Below are positions 34,614-43,354 of a stretch of 64,000 nt of DNA, one piece after another. Under the pieces are notes generated by a model that did not search any database, had not been told where the DNA came from, and saw only the letters and a program-made list of their open reading frames with translations. The translations under genes were made by a program, and so were the position numbers. Positions within the stretch are counted from its first letter, which is position 1; each line of letters starts with the position of its first letter. This DNA is from Smithella sp. PtaU1.Bin162 (GTDB lineage Bacteria > Desulfobacterota > Syntrophia > Syntrophales > Smithellaceae), in the NCBI GenBank assembly GCA_002068015.1, contig MVRV01000182.1, forward strand, positions 50,415 to 114,414. The letters are read 5' to 3'.

Positions 34614-35372
34614 ATGCTGGAATTGAAAGACTTATATTTTACAGTGCCGGACAACAACAATGGTAATGCCGGTAAACGTAATATTATCGACGGTATCAAT
34701 TTCACTTTTGAGAAAGGGAAATTTTATGCCATTACCGGTCCGAACGGCAGCGGCAAAACGAGTCTGGCTAAATTGATCATGGGAATTAATCCCATATCGC
34801 AAGGGCGGATTATTTTTGAAGGCAGGGATATTTCCACACTTTCCATTACTGATCGTTCCAAATCAGGAATTGCTTACAGCTTTCAACAGCCGGCACGCTT
34901 TAAAGGGATAACATTCCGTGATTTACTTTCCATCGCCACCGGCATTACCGATGAAAAAAAGCTTCTGGAGATTGTTTTGCGAGTGGGTATTTGTCCGCTG
35001 TCATTTCTGGACAAAGAAATTGATGCCAAGCTTTCCGGCGGTGAAATCAAGAAAATAGAACTTGCTACAACGATTGCGGCTAATCCCAAGCTGGCTATTT
35101 ATGATGAACCGGATACCGGTATTGATTTATGGACCATAGGTCCCATGGTTAATTTGCTGAAAAAAGAACTTGCCGAACATTCTACAACAACTTTAGTTGT
35201 CAGTCATAATCGCGTTTTTCTGGAAGCCGCCGATATTATCCTGATTGTCGATAAGGGGCGCCTCGTTTATACGGGGGATTTGAAAAATTCGCTGCCTTTG
35301 CTGGAAAATTTGAGTGTTTGCACATATCACAGCAGCTGTGAAGGAGAAAAAGATGCTGGATGCCTTAGATAA
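34614..35372 (+). CDS. sufC: Fe-S assembly ATPase SufC (minimal SMS/SUF system)
   Basis: This 252-residue ABC ATPase has Walker A GPNGSGKTS near residue 43, the Q-loop YSFQQP near 85, signature KLSGGEIKKIELATTIA near 142 and Walker B LAIYDEPDTGIDLWT near 163. The DEPDTGID wording and lack of a partner permease mark SufC rather than a transporter. The open frame continues upstream to 34509, but ATG 34614 begins the conserved MLELKDLYF strand. The downstream SufB/D-like gene overlaps its end by 20 bases. With no SufS, SufE or SufU here, it fits the two-gene SMS-type (SmsCB) machinery of methanogens and anaerobes. Confidence 0.92.
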   Translation: MLELKDLYFTVPDNNNGNAGKRNIIDGINFTFEKGKFYAITGPNGSGKTSLAKLIMGINPISQGRIIFEGRDISTLSITDRSKSGIAYSFQQPARFKGITFRDLLSIATGITDEKKLLEIVLRVGICPLSFLDKEIDAKLSGGEIKKIELATTIAANPKLAIYDEPDTGIDLWTIGPMVNLLKKELAEHSTTTLVVSHNRVFLEAADIILIVDKGRLVYTGDLKNSLPLLENLSVCTYHSSCEGEKDAGCLR

Positions 35373-36273
35373 AAAGTTATTAAAAACAGTAGCCGATCTG
35401 GAAGATCTGCCGAAGGGTGCATATAACATCAGGAAGAACGGCAAGCTTATGCACCGCCAAAAGTCGGCAAATATCGATATTGAGACTAATGCGGATGGTA
35501 CCGGAATTATTGTTACCATCAAACCGGGGACAAAAAACGAATCCGTGCATATTCCTGTAATATTGAGTCAGGCCGGGCTTTATGATGTTGTTTACAATTC
35601 ATTTATTATCGGGGACCATGCGGAAGTAACGATAATTGCCGGTTGCGGTATCCACTGTGGTACGTCTGAGCCCGAGGGACATGCCGGCATTCATGATTTT
35701 CAGGTTGGTAAAAAAGCCAGAATTACCTATGTGGAGAAACATTATGCTACCGGCGAAGGAAGGGGCAGGCGGAGCCTGAATCCAACAACAAAAGTATTTT
35801 TAGCGGAGGGCGCTTCGGCGGAGATGGAACTTACCCAGATAGGCGGTGTTGATGAGGCCAATCGTCTCAACGAAGCAATCCTGGAAGCAGGCAGCCTTCT
35901 GGTCGTTACAGAAAGAGTCCTGACCGACGGCGAACAAAATGCTGTTTCGACAAATAATATAGTTCTAAAAGGCGCCGGAAGCAGAGCGAACATGATTTCC
36001 CGATCGGTAATGAGAGGGAATTCCAAACAGACATTTTACGCCACGATGGAAGCACTCAATAAATGTTTCGGTCATATTGAATGTGATGCCATCATCATGG
36101 ATAACGGCACCAATGAAACTATGCCTTCGCTCAAAGCCAAGCATCCTGATGCCGAGCTGACTCATGAAGCATCCATAGGGAAAATCGCCAGTGATCAGCT
36201 GACAAAACTGATGAGTCTGGGACTCACTTACGACCAGGCGGTGAACAGAATAATCCAAGGTTTCCTGAAGTAA
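35353..36273 (+). CDS. SufB/SufD-like Fe-S scaffold (SmsB type)
   Basis: This 306-residue beta-helix scaffold protein of the SufB/SufD family begins at ATG 35353 behind aaggag. The conserved core includes VTIIAGCGIHCG near residue 95, VEKHYATGEGRGRRSLNPTTKVFLAEGA near 130 and GHIECDAIIMDNGTNETMPSLKAKHPDAELTHEASIGKI near 245, where Cys, Glu and His could ligate a nascent cluster. It is shorter than SufB of the full SUF pathway, about 480 residues, and matches the minimal version. It overlaps sufC by 20 bases, so the ATPase and scaffold are co-translated. Together they should assemble Fe-S clusters for the many radical SAM and ferredoxin proteins. Confidence 0.9.
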   Translation: MLDALDKKLLKTVADLEDLPKGAYNIRKNGKLMHRQKSANIDIETNADGTGIIVTIKPGTKNESVHIPVILSQAGLYDVVYNSFIIGDHAEVTIIAGCGIHCGTSEPEGHAGIHDFQVGKKARITYVEKHYATGEGRGRRSLNPTTKVFLAEGASAEMELTQIGGVDEANRLNEAILEAGSLLVVTERVLTDGEQNAVSTNNIVLKGAGSRANMISRSVMRGNSKQTFYATMEALNKCFGHIECDAIIMDNGTNETMPSLKAKHPDAELTHEASIGKIASDQLTKLMSLGLTYDQAVNRIIQGFLK

Positions 36274-36326
36274 GCAAATAAATCAGATCACGGTATTTTT
36301 CGATTAACCGGAAATGAGGTATTCTT

Positions 36327-37817
36327 TTGCGGATAACTCTTTTTAACCTTTCTCCCTTTCTTTCATCGGATGGATCACGTCTTATTGCGGCTATACTCAA
36401 GCGTGCTAATCATAAGGTAACCAGTATATATGTGGCCAGATTGGAACCACTATACTGCAGTACAGTTGAGTTGGAATCTCTGGACAGTATACTGAAACAA
36501 AGCGATCTGGTAATGATCGGTGTTTATAGTACTTATGTGTCGCGAGCCATTCAACTTACCGAATTTATTCACAGCAGGTATCCGGGATTAAAAGTGATTT
36601 GGGGCGGGCCCCATTGCATTTCCGCACCGGAACTCAGCATTCGTTATGCCGATGGAGTATGCTTTTCCGAAGGAGATGAAGCAGTATTGGAACTTGTTTG
36701 TAGAATGGAATCAGGTGCAGATTATTTAAATACGCCGAATATGGCGTTTAAAATTGACGAAGCAATGTTCCAAAATAAAGTGCTGAAGCCTTTTTGTGAT
36801 TTGGACAGTCTTCCCTATTACGATTACGAATTTGCAGATCAATATCTGCTTGATAAGACTCTTCTTGCCATGGACAGGGAAAAGTTTCGGCAGCGTATTT
36901 CTCTGTATCCCTATAATAAGCCTACTTTGTATGTTCTTACGGCAAGAGGCTGTCCTCATAACTGTTCTTATTGCAATAACTGCCGCTATACCGCGCTGTT
37001 CGGTCATAATCCCATACGAATACAAAGTGCCGATCGTATTATGGATGAATTGGAATGCACTCTCGAAAGGCTTGATTTTGTAGAATTTCTTGGATTCGGT
37101 GACGATGATTTTTTTGCCCGCAGTATTGAAGAATTGGAGGATTTTGCCGGGAAATATAAGCATAGAATAGGCCTGCCTTTCGGGATTGCCGTGAGTGCCA
37201 ACAGCTTTCAGAAGAAAAAACTCGAAGTATTGCTGGATTCCGGTCTGAAAATTATACAAATGGGGGTGCAATCCGGAAGCGAGACGGTTCTTAAAGAAGT
37301 ATTTCACCGCAAGATCAAGCTTTCCAAAACCAGAGAAGCGGTCGATCAAATCGCCTTTTATCATGAAAGATACAATCTGGATCTGCTGCTTGATTTCATA
37401 ATCGACAATCCTTATGAATCACAAGATGATATTATTAAGACTTATAATTACATCCTCAACCTTCCACCGTCAGTTATGCTTAATATTTTTTTCCTGTCCT
37501 TCTTTCCGGGTACCCCTATTTACGAGAGGGCGTTAAAGGATGGAATCATTGAACCTTTTACCGGTGAATCATTCAGACGTTATGGAAGAAATTCCATGAA
37601 ATATCAGAAAAATTATGAAACATTCCTGATTATTTTTTCGCGTTATCTGCGCAGCAATTCTAAAAGAAAGAAAATAGTAATGGCATTAATGCGCGCTTTG
37701 GGGATCCGTCCGCTACGAGTGTTATCTTCAATTTTACCTCCTTCATTATATGCTTCTCTGGGCAAGTCTATGCAAATCAAAACACACACGAAAATGAAGA
37801 ACACCGCCAAAGCTTAA
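36327..37817 (+). CDS. B12-binding-domain radical SAM protein
   Basis: This 496-residue protein starts at TTG 36327, about eight bases after gagg. The N-terminal cobalamin-binding Rossmann-like domain (1-140) shows SDLVMIGVYSTYVSRAIQLTEFI and VIWGGPHCISAPELSIRYADGVCFSEGDEA. The canonical DxHxxG B12-ligand motif is absent, as is common in this class. The radical SAM core follows with LTARGCPHNCSYCNNC near residue 205, the Cx3Cx2C cluster motif, and GVQSGSETVLKEVFHRKI near 310. Members methylate or rearrange lipids, cofactors and natural products; the substrate is unknown. It follows the SMS genes by about 50 bases. Confidence 0.87.
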   Translation: MRITLFNLSPFLSSDGSRLIAAILKRANHKVTSIYVARLEPLYCSTVELESLDSILKQSDLVMIGVYSTYVSRAIQLTEFIHSRYPGLKVIWGGPHCISAPELSIRYADGVCFSEGDEAVLELVCRMESGADYLNTPNMAFKIDEAMFQNKVLKPFCDLDSLPYYDYEFADQYLLDKTLLAMDREKFRQRISLYPYNKPTLYVLTARGCPHNCSYCNNCRYTALFGHNPIRIQSADRIMDELECTLERLDFVEFLGFGDDDFFARSIEELEDFAGKYKHRIGLPFGIAVSANSFQKKKLEVLLDSGLKIIQMGVQSGSETVLKEVFHRKIKLSKTREAVDQIAFYHERYNLDLLLDFIIDNPYESQDDIIKTYNYILNLPPSVMLNIFFLSFFPGTPIYERALKDGIIEPFTGESFRRYGRNSMKYQKNYETFLIIFSRYLRSNSKRKKIVMALMRALGIRPLRVLSSILPPSLYASLGKSMQIKTHTKMKNTAKA

Positions 37818-37938
37818 GACTGATCTTTGATTGGTTTAAATTGCCGGAATTTCTCAATCCTTATTGAAAAATGCTTGCAAGTAAGTAAATAACGGTATTA
37901 CAACATCACACATAAACTTCTGATGGATGGAACTGATT

Positions 37939-40485
37939 ATGAATCATTTCTTTTTTAATAGATTCATTCTATTGCCTGCCGTTGTTTTTCTGCTGGGAAT
38001 TTGCGGTTGCGCCGGAGTAATGGAAAGCATGCCGGCACCGCCTGACATGCTGGTTAAAATTGAGCTGAAAGGTCCTTATGATAAAGAAATACCGGAAAAA
38101 TATGTTACGCAGCTGAAAGGCTCAAGCCTTGTAGCTGATTGGGCAATTCCGTATATTTTTATAAGTGTCGGAATGTATTTTGAATCGTCGGGCGATGAAA
38201 TTCGCGCCCTTCATTTTTTTGACCGGGCCATCAAGGAATTTCGCAATCGTCAGGATGCAACCGGAGAAGGTACGGCTTTAAACCGTAAGGTATTCGCTCT
38301 ATATGAATTCGGTAAAATTCAGGATGCATACAGTGCCATCAAGGATGCAGAGCAGCTTTGGACGAATACACCGCTGAATGCTTTTGTTTATCACAATTAC
38401 GGTCATTATTACTTGATGAACGGTGATTATAACAGGGCTTTGGATTATTTCCGGAGATCGTTTCAATCCAACGTAAATTATCGCGATGATTTCAATCTGT
38501 TAATGCTGCGGCGTGATTCCGAATTCGAATGCGGTATTGCGGTAATTCTGGCTGATTATTTTCCGGCCATGTCGAAAAAATTCAGCCTGTTGGATTTTGA
38601 TGAAGTTCTCTATGAAGCCATCCGCAAAAATGTGGACGAAGGTATTGCCCATTTGCAACAGGTTATTATTCTCAACGAGGAAATCAAAAAAACTAAAATA
38701 GGCAAATTCACCCCGGCCGATGTTTTTCAGGTTATGGAGTCCAATGTCTACAATTTTCTGGGTTTAGCCTGCGGCATAAAAGGTCAGGTGAAGGAGGCCC
38801 TGCAATATCTGGATACTTCGAGTCAACTGGCGGTAAAAGCAAATTTTCGCATCGGAGAAGTTGACAGCATCTTTTTCCGTAATCAAGTCTACCTTCTGGA
38901 GAAGAATATTACCGAAGGGCAAAAAGTTGCAGGACAGCTTAATGAACTTGCCGATAAATATCACCTGCCATTCTATCAGATTTGGGCGAAATTTATTCTT
39001 TCACGGTATCATTTGGGTTTTGGTGATTCACCCCGGGCTGTTACGTTGTTGAACGATGCCATTGCCATTATGGAAAAGCAGCGTTCCGGACTGGTTATTG
39101 ATACGCTTAAAGAAACTTACATGTTTAACCGACAGGTGCTCTATGAAGCGTTGATGGAGCTTCTCGCTAAAGAAGGCGACTTCAAAAAAGCTTTTGAAAC
39201 TGCGGAGAGGGCCAAATCAAGAGTACTGGTTGATCTCCTGGCGGGGAAAGATATCGGCAAGACCCCGGTAGAAGAGGAATTGATAAAGCAGAATAACAAT
39301 TACGTAAATGATATAGCCCATGGATACAGAAAATTGATGTCAACCGGCAGTGGCGGTGATTTAGTATCTAAAAAAATATTGGAAAAAATTACTCAAGCCG
39401 AAGCGGGGCATCGGGACGTCATCATCAGAATCAAAGGGCAGAATGAAGAGCTTTATTCACTGGTTTCCGTTGAGCCGCCCGATATTGAAGCCGTCCGTCA
39501 ATTACTGGATATAAATACTACTCTGTTCAGTTATTATGTAACCGATAAGCTTCTCTACATTTGGGCTGTAAATAAAGATAGCGTTCATTTGGAAAGAGTG
39601 AAGATAACCGGAGAAGCCGTCCGGGAGTTGGTTTCTTCGTTTAATACTGCCATTACCGCTAAAAATAAGCGGCAAATAAAAATACTTTCGGAAAAAATTT
39701 ATGATACTTTTCTTAAACCGGTGATTCCTTTTGTGAAGGGGGACAGGATAGGGTTCATTCCTCACAAAGCTCTTTATTATTTGCCGTTTGTCGCCATGAG
39801 CTATAAGGGAAAATATCTGGTGGAAGGATTTTCCATATTTTGTTTGCCCGGTGCCGGTGTGCTGAAATACATTATGAAAAAACAGCCTGCGCAAGGCATG
39901 AATGTCCTGGCCTTTGGTAATCCTGATCTGGGTAATAAACAGCTTGATCTGCCATACGCCGAAGCGGAAGTGAAAACCATAAAAAATATTATGCCCCGGG
40001 CTGATGTTTATACAAGAGACGAAGCAACGAAAAATAAAGTGAGCACAATGATGGCGAATTATGATTTTGTGCATTTTGCCACCCATGGACATTTTATGGA
40101 AGATGCGCCGATGAGTTCCGGATTGCTCTTGGCTGCAGGCGGACAAGATGACGGCAGACTTACCGCAATGGAAATATTCAAGCTTCAATTTAAAGGGCGC
40201 GCAGTTGTTCTGAGCGCCTGCAAAACGGCATTGGGACTTTCTTCCACCGGTACCGAAATAATGGGGCTAAACCGTGCATTTCTTTATGCCGGAAGTCCTT
40301 CCGTGGTGGCGACTCTCTGGAATATCGAAGATCAGTCAACCGCGTTATTTATGGAGACTTTTTATAAAAAACTGAAGAAAAATGAAAATATTGCCGATGC
40401 TCTAAAAGGAACCCAGATAGAAATGATCCGCCTGGGTTATGAGCCTTATACCTGGGCGGCGTTCACCTTGACCGGGAAATATTAA
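37939..40485 (+). CDS. TPR-CHAT lipoprotein (predicted caspase-like peptidase)
   Basis: This protein of about 848 residues starts with a lipoprotein signal (lipobox GICGC near residue 23). Residues 80-420 form TPR-like helix pairs: YFESSGDEIRALHFFDRAIKEF, YHNYGHYYLMNGDYNRALDYFRRSF, YNFLGLACGIKGQVKEALQYL. The C-terminal third is a CHAT domain: FIPHKALYYLPFVAM, then catalytic His in FVHFATHGHF near 712 and Cys in VVLSACKTALG near 757, ending with ATLWNIEDQSTALFMETFYKKL. CHAT proteins are clan-CD cysteine peptidases, often in signalling or defence. Here lipid anchoring places it in the envelope. ATG 37939 has gga-rich sequence upstream and the earlier ATG at 37927 lacks it. Confidence 0.88.
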   Translation: MNHFFFNRFILLPAVVFLLGICGCAGVMESMPAPPDMLVKIELKGPYDKEIPEKYVTQLKGSSLVADWAIPYIFISVGMYFESSGDEIRALHFFDRAIKEFRNRQDATGEGTALNRKVFALYEFGKIQDAYSAIKDAEQLWTNTPLNAFVYHNYGHYYLMNGDYNRALDYFRRSFQSNVNYRDDFNLLMLRRDSEFECGIAVILADYFPAMSKKFSLLDFDEVLYEAIRKNVDEGIAHLQQVIILNEEIKKTKIGKFTPADVFQVMESNVYNFLGLACGIKGQVKEALQYLDTSSQLAVKANFRIGEVDSIFFRNQVYLLEKNITEGQKVAGQLNELADKYHLPFYQIWAKFILSRYHLGFGDSPRAVTLLNDAIAIMEKQRSGLVIDTLKETYMFNRQVLYEALMELLAKEGDFKKAFETAERAKSRVLVDLLAGKDIGKTPVEEELIKQNNNYVNDIAHGYRKLMSTGSGGDLVSKKILEKITQAEAGHRDVIIRIKGQNEELYSLVSVEPPDIEAVRQLLDINTTLFSYYVTDKLLYIWAVNKDSVHLERVKITGEAVRELVSSFNTAITAKNKRQIKILSEKIYDTFLKPVIPFVKGDRIGFIPHKALYYLPFVAMSYKGKYLVEGFSIFCLPGAGVLKYIMKKQPAQGMNVLAFGNPDLGNKQLDLPYAEAEVKTIKNIMPRADVYTRDEATKNKVSTMMANYDFVHFATHGHFMEDAPMSSGLLLAAGGQDDGRLTAMEIFKLQFKGRAVVLSACKTALGLSSTGTEIMGLNRAFLYAGSPSVVATLWNIEDQSTALFMETFYKKLKKNENIADALKGTQIEMIRLGYEPYTWAAFTLTGKY

Positions 40486-40523
40486 TGTGAATTGTAATCC
40501 GGGAAAGAAAGCGGGGATTTGTT

Positions 40524-41390
40524 ATGGATAAAGATGAAATAATAAGCCTCCTTGATATCATTGAAGAAAAAATGATTGATCAGGAGACGCTTGGCTTTTC
40601 CCCTGAAGTGCTCGAGATTCTTGATAATGTTGAGGCGAGCAATGAAGAAATTGAATTGCTGAAAACCCGTATCGGCAATGAAATATTAATGAGAATTTTC
40701 AATATAGCGAATTCTGCATACTACGGCACTTTGCGGAAGGGGAACATTCATACTTTTTATGAAGTCGTTACCCGTTTGGGCATGAACCATACGAAGGTGC
40801 TGATAATTATTTTAGCTTTGCAGATTCTGGCTGCCGGCGATAAGTATATTGAAGCGGTTTTTGCCCGCAGTTATGCTTCCGCCGTGCTGGGTAAGATACT
40901 GTCTCATCAGTTCGGTATCCGGGAAGATCATGCAAAAAGAGTCGAACTGGGCGGACTGTTCTCTGAAATAGGAGAGATCATTATCCTCTTATATAAGAAA
41001 TTACATGCTGCGGATGATGAACGTATTGATGAAGATTTTATCCGGAAATATCATCCTTATATGGCGGAAAGAATGGTTGAAAAATTTGCCTTGCCCGATT
41101 ATTTGAGATATATGGTTTTTTTGGATGGCCTCGTGGTAGAAGAAAGTTATATAACTATTTCCGGCATTACCCGGATTGCCATTAATTTTGTTGAGGCAAG
41201 CTTTGATAAATTTCATAATCATCTTGTTGTTGAAGCGCTGTCAGCGCCTGTTTCCGAACGGAATGAGAAGCTGGCTCTGGAAACAATTATTGAAAGCCAG
41301 TTTAATGCCGTTGGTTTAGGCAGATATCTGCGGATTATAAAGAAAAAAGAACGATTATTACCGGAATATAAATATAAAAAAAAGGAGTAA
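40524..41390 (+). CDS. HDOD-domain signalling protein
   Basis: This 288-residue protein is an HDOD domain: [43 protein letters not shown] is the characteristic beginning, and [19 protein letters not shown] follows. HDOD proteins resemble HD phosphohydrolases but usually lack catalytic residues and act as signalling scaffolds. Here the position of the HD motif reads [11 protein letters not shown], without His-Asp, so it is predicted to be catalytically dead. It begins 38 bases after the TPR-CHAT gene with ribosome-like ggggatttg spacing and may belong to the same transcript. The target process is unknown. Confidence 0.86.
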   Translation: MDKDEIISLLDIIEEKMIDQETLGFSPEVLEILDNVEASNEEIELLKTRIGNEILMRIFNIANSAYYGTLRKGNIHTFYEVVTRLGMNHTKVLIIILALQILAAGDKYIEAVFARSYASAVLGKILSHQFGIREDHAKRVELGGLFSEIGEIIILLYKKLHAADDERIDEDFIRKYHPYMAERMVEKFALPDYLRYMVFLDGLVVEESYITISGITRIAINFVEASFDKFHNHLVVEALSAPVSERNEKLALETIIESQFNAVGLGRYLRIIKKKERLLPEYKYKKKE

Positions 41391-41397
41391 ATCAGAA

Positions 41398-42450
41398 TTG
41401 AATAATTTACTGGTAACAGGGGGCTGTGGATTTATCGGCAGCAATTTTATCCGTTATTTAATCGGAAATTCCGATTTCTGCGGCAGAATTGTTAATGTGG
41501 ATAAATTAACCTATGCGGGGAATCCGGAAAATTTGACTGATATTGCCCGGAATTTCCCGGAGCGCTACATTTTTCGGAATACGGATATTTGTGATGCGGT
41601 CGGGCTGGAGGAAGTGTTTGTAAAATATGATGTTGATGCCGTTTGTCATTTTGCTGCGGAATCGCATGTCGATCGTTCCATAAAAGATCCGGGAAGTTTC
41701 ATCCAGACGAACATTGTCGGCACCTTTAATCTGCTGGAAGCAGCCAAAGCGCGGGGAAATAAATTTAAAATCTTTCACCATGTCAGCACAGATGAGGTTT
41801 ACGGCAGCCTGGGAGCGGAAGGACTTTTCAGGGAAGATACGCCCTATCGTCCGAACAGCCCTTATTCCGCTTCGAAAGCTGCTGCCGATCATCTGGTGCG
41901 GGCGTATTACAAGACATTCAACCTGCCTGTGACGGTTTCCAACTGCTCCAACAATTATGGTCCCTATCAATTTCCGGAAAAACTTATTCCTCTGGTAGTG
42001 CTCAATGCCCTGGAGGGAAAAACATTACCAGTCTATGGTGATGGTAAAAACGTGCGTGACTGGCTTTACGTGGAGGACCACTGCAAGGCCATCTGGACGA
42101 TTATGAATTCCGGTAATATCGGAGAGACGTACAATGTCGGCGGTAATGCGGAAATTGAAAATATTGTGATTGTACAGATGATCTGCGATATTCTCGATAA
42201 AGTCTCTCCGCCGGCTTCCGGAAAATCACGCCGGGAGCTTATCTCGTTTGTCCAGGACCGGCCCGGTCATGATCGCAGGTACGCCATTGATTTTACCAAA
42301 TTGAAAACCGAGCTTCGCTGGTTTCCCCAGGAATCTTTTGAATCCGGCCTGAAAAAAACCGTGAACTGGTATCTGCACCAGAAGAAATGGGTGGAAAGCA
42401 TCAAAACCGGTGCCTACCAGGCGTGGATAAATGAACAATACGGATCATAG
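41398..42450 (+). CDS. rfbB: dTDP-glucose 4,6-dehydratase
   Basis: This 350-residue extended short-chain dehydrogenase starts at TTG 41398, after aaggag. It has the NAD motif [17 protein letters not shown], the family motif [16 protein letters not shown] and [12 protein letters not shown] near residue 80. The catalytic set is [13 protein letters not shown] near 127 (Thr, Asp, Glu) and [11 protein letters not shown] near 160 (Tyr, Lys). The substrate segment [13 protein letters not shown] and the later [10 protein letters not shown] also match RmlB/RfbB. It makes dTDP-4-keto-6-deoxyglucose for rhamnose and other deoxysugars. No other rml genes are in the window. It starts only seven bases after the HDOD stop. 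Confidence 0.94.
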   Translation: MNNLLVTGGCGFIGSNFIRYLIGNSDFCGRIVNVDKLTYAGNPENLTDIARNFPERYIFRNTDICDAVGLEEVFVKYDVDAVCHFAAESHVDRSIKDPGSFIQTNIVGTFNLLEAAKARGNKFKIFHHVSTDEVYGSLGAEGLFREDTPYRPNSPYSASKAAADHLVRAYYKTFNLPVTVSNCSNNYGPYQFPEKLIPLVVLNALEGKTLPVYGDGKNVRDWLYVEDHCKAIWTIMNSGNIGETYNVGGNAEIENIVIVQMICDILDKVSPPASGKSRRELISFVQDRPGHDRRYAIDFTKLKTELRWFPQESFESGLKKTVNWYLHQKKWVESIKTGAYQAWINEQYGS

Positions 42451-42517
42451 CCGGAATCTATGTTTTGTTTCGCTTGCAAAAGTCACCGTCTAAAATTGAA
42501 CCGCTGAGGAGTAAATT

Positions 42518-43354
42518 GTGCCCGGAAAAAACAACATCTCCTGTTCACAGGATTATCTTATGGAAAGTGAAGACGAAGTTATTCGCCTTGATATCAAAAC
42601 AGATCCGATTACTTTGCGCAAGCAGGCGCTATGGTGCGGTGTTAAACCGGGAATGCGTATTTTGGATGCAGGATGCGGTTCCGGCAAGACGACAATGTTG
42701 CTTCATGAAATGATTCAATCCAACGGAAACATTGTAGGCGTGGATTACTCTGAAGCCCATATTAAATTTGCCGAAAAAAACTACGGCGGTAAGAAAAGTA
42801 TCCAATTTTATCTGCACGATATGCGAAAATCCATGGAATGGTTGGGGGAGTTTGATTTGGTTTGGGTAAGATTTATACTGGAATATTATCGGGAAGGCGC
42901 AACGAAAATTATAAGCAATCTGGTGAAAAGCATAAAACCGGGGGGATGTCTTTGTCTGCTGGATCTGGATTATAACTGTCTGATTCATCATGAGCTGCCG
43001 GAAGCAATGGCCAAGATATTGCCGGAAATTATGAGTTTTGCAGAAGAGAAATATAATTTTGATACGTTGGCCGGACGCAAACTTTATTCTTTCCTGTATG
43101 ACGCCGGTTTTGAAAATATTGAGGTGGAGCTGATGGCGCATAATTTAATCTATGGCGCTATAAAAGATAAGGATAAATTCAATCTGCTGAAAAAAGTGGA
43201 GATGGCGGCAAAGAGGGCGGAAAAACTGGTTAATTCCTATCCCGGCGGCCACGGGAAATTTCTGGTTGATTTAGAAAAATATATTATTGATCCTAGACGT
43301 TTTACCTATACGCCTTTGCTTCTTTGCAAAGGAAACCGACCGCTTTCGGATTAA
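42518..43354 (+). CDS. Class I SAM-dependent methyltransferase
   Basis: This 278-residue enzyme starts at GTG 42518, behind gaggag. The SAM-binding fold is clear: motif I RILDAGCGSGKTTMLLHE near residue 47, motif II VGVDYSEAHIKFAEKN near 71, motif IV EFDLVWVRFILEYY near 112 and post-motif KPGGCLCLLDLDYNC near 138. The C-terminal third lacks recognisable substrate elements, so the acceptor (quinone, sugar or small molecule) is unknown. It lies 67 bases after rfbB and its stop overlaps that of the convergent histidine kinase by four bases. The first 14 residues are poorly conserved, so a start at ATG 42560 is possible. Confidence 0.85.
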   Translation: MPGKNNISCSQDYLMESEDEVIRLDIKTDPITLRKQALWCGVKPGMRILDAGCGSGKTTMLLHEMIQSNGNIVGVDYSEAHIKFAEKNYGGKKSIQFYLHDMRKSMEWLGEFDLVWVRFILEYYREGATKIISNLVKSIKPGGCLCLLDLDYNCLIHHELPEAMAKILPEIMSFAEEKYNFDTLAGRKLYSFLYDAGFENIEVELMAHNLIYGAIKDKDKFNLLKKVEMAAKRAEKLVNSYPGGHGKFLVDLEKYIIDPRRFTYTPLLLCKGNRPLSD

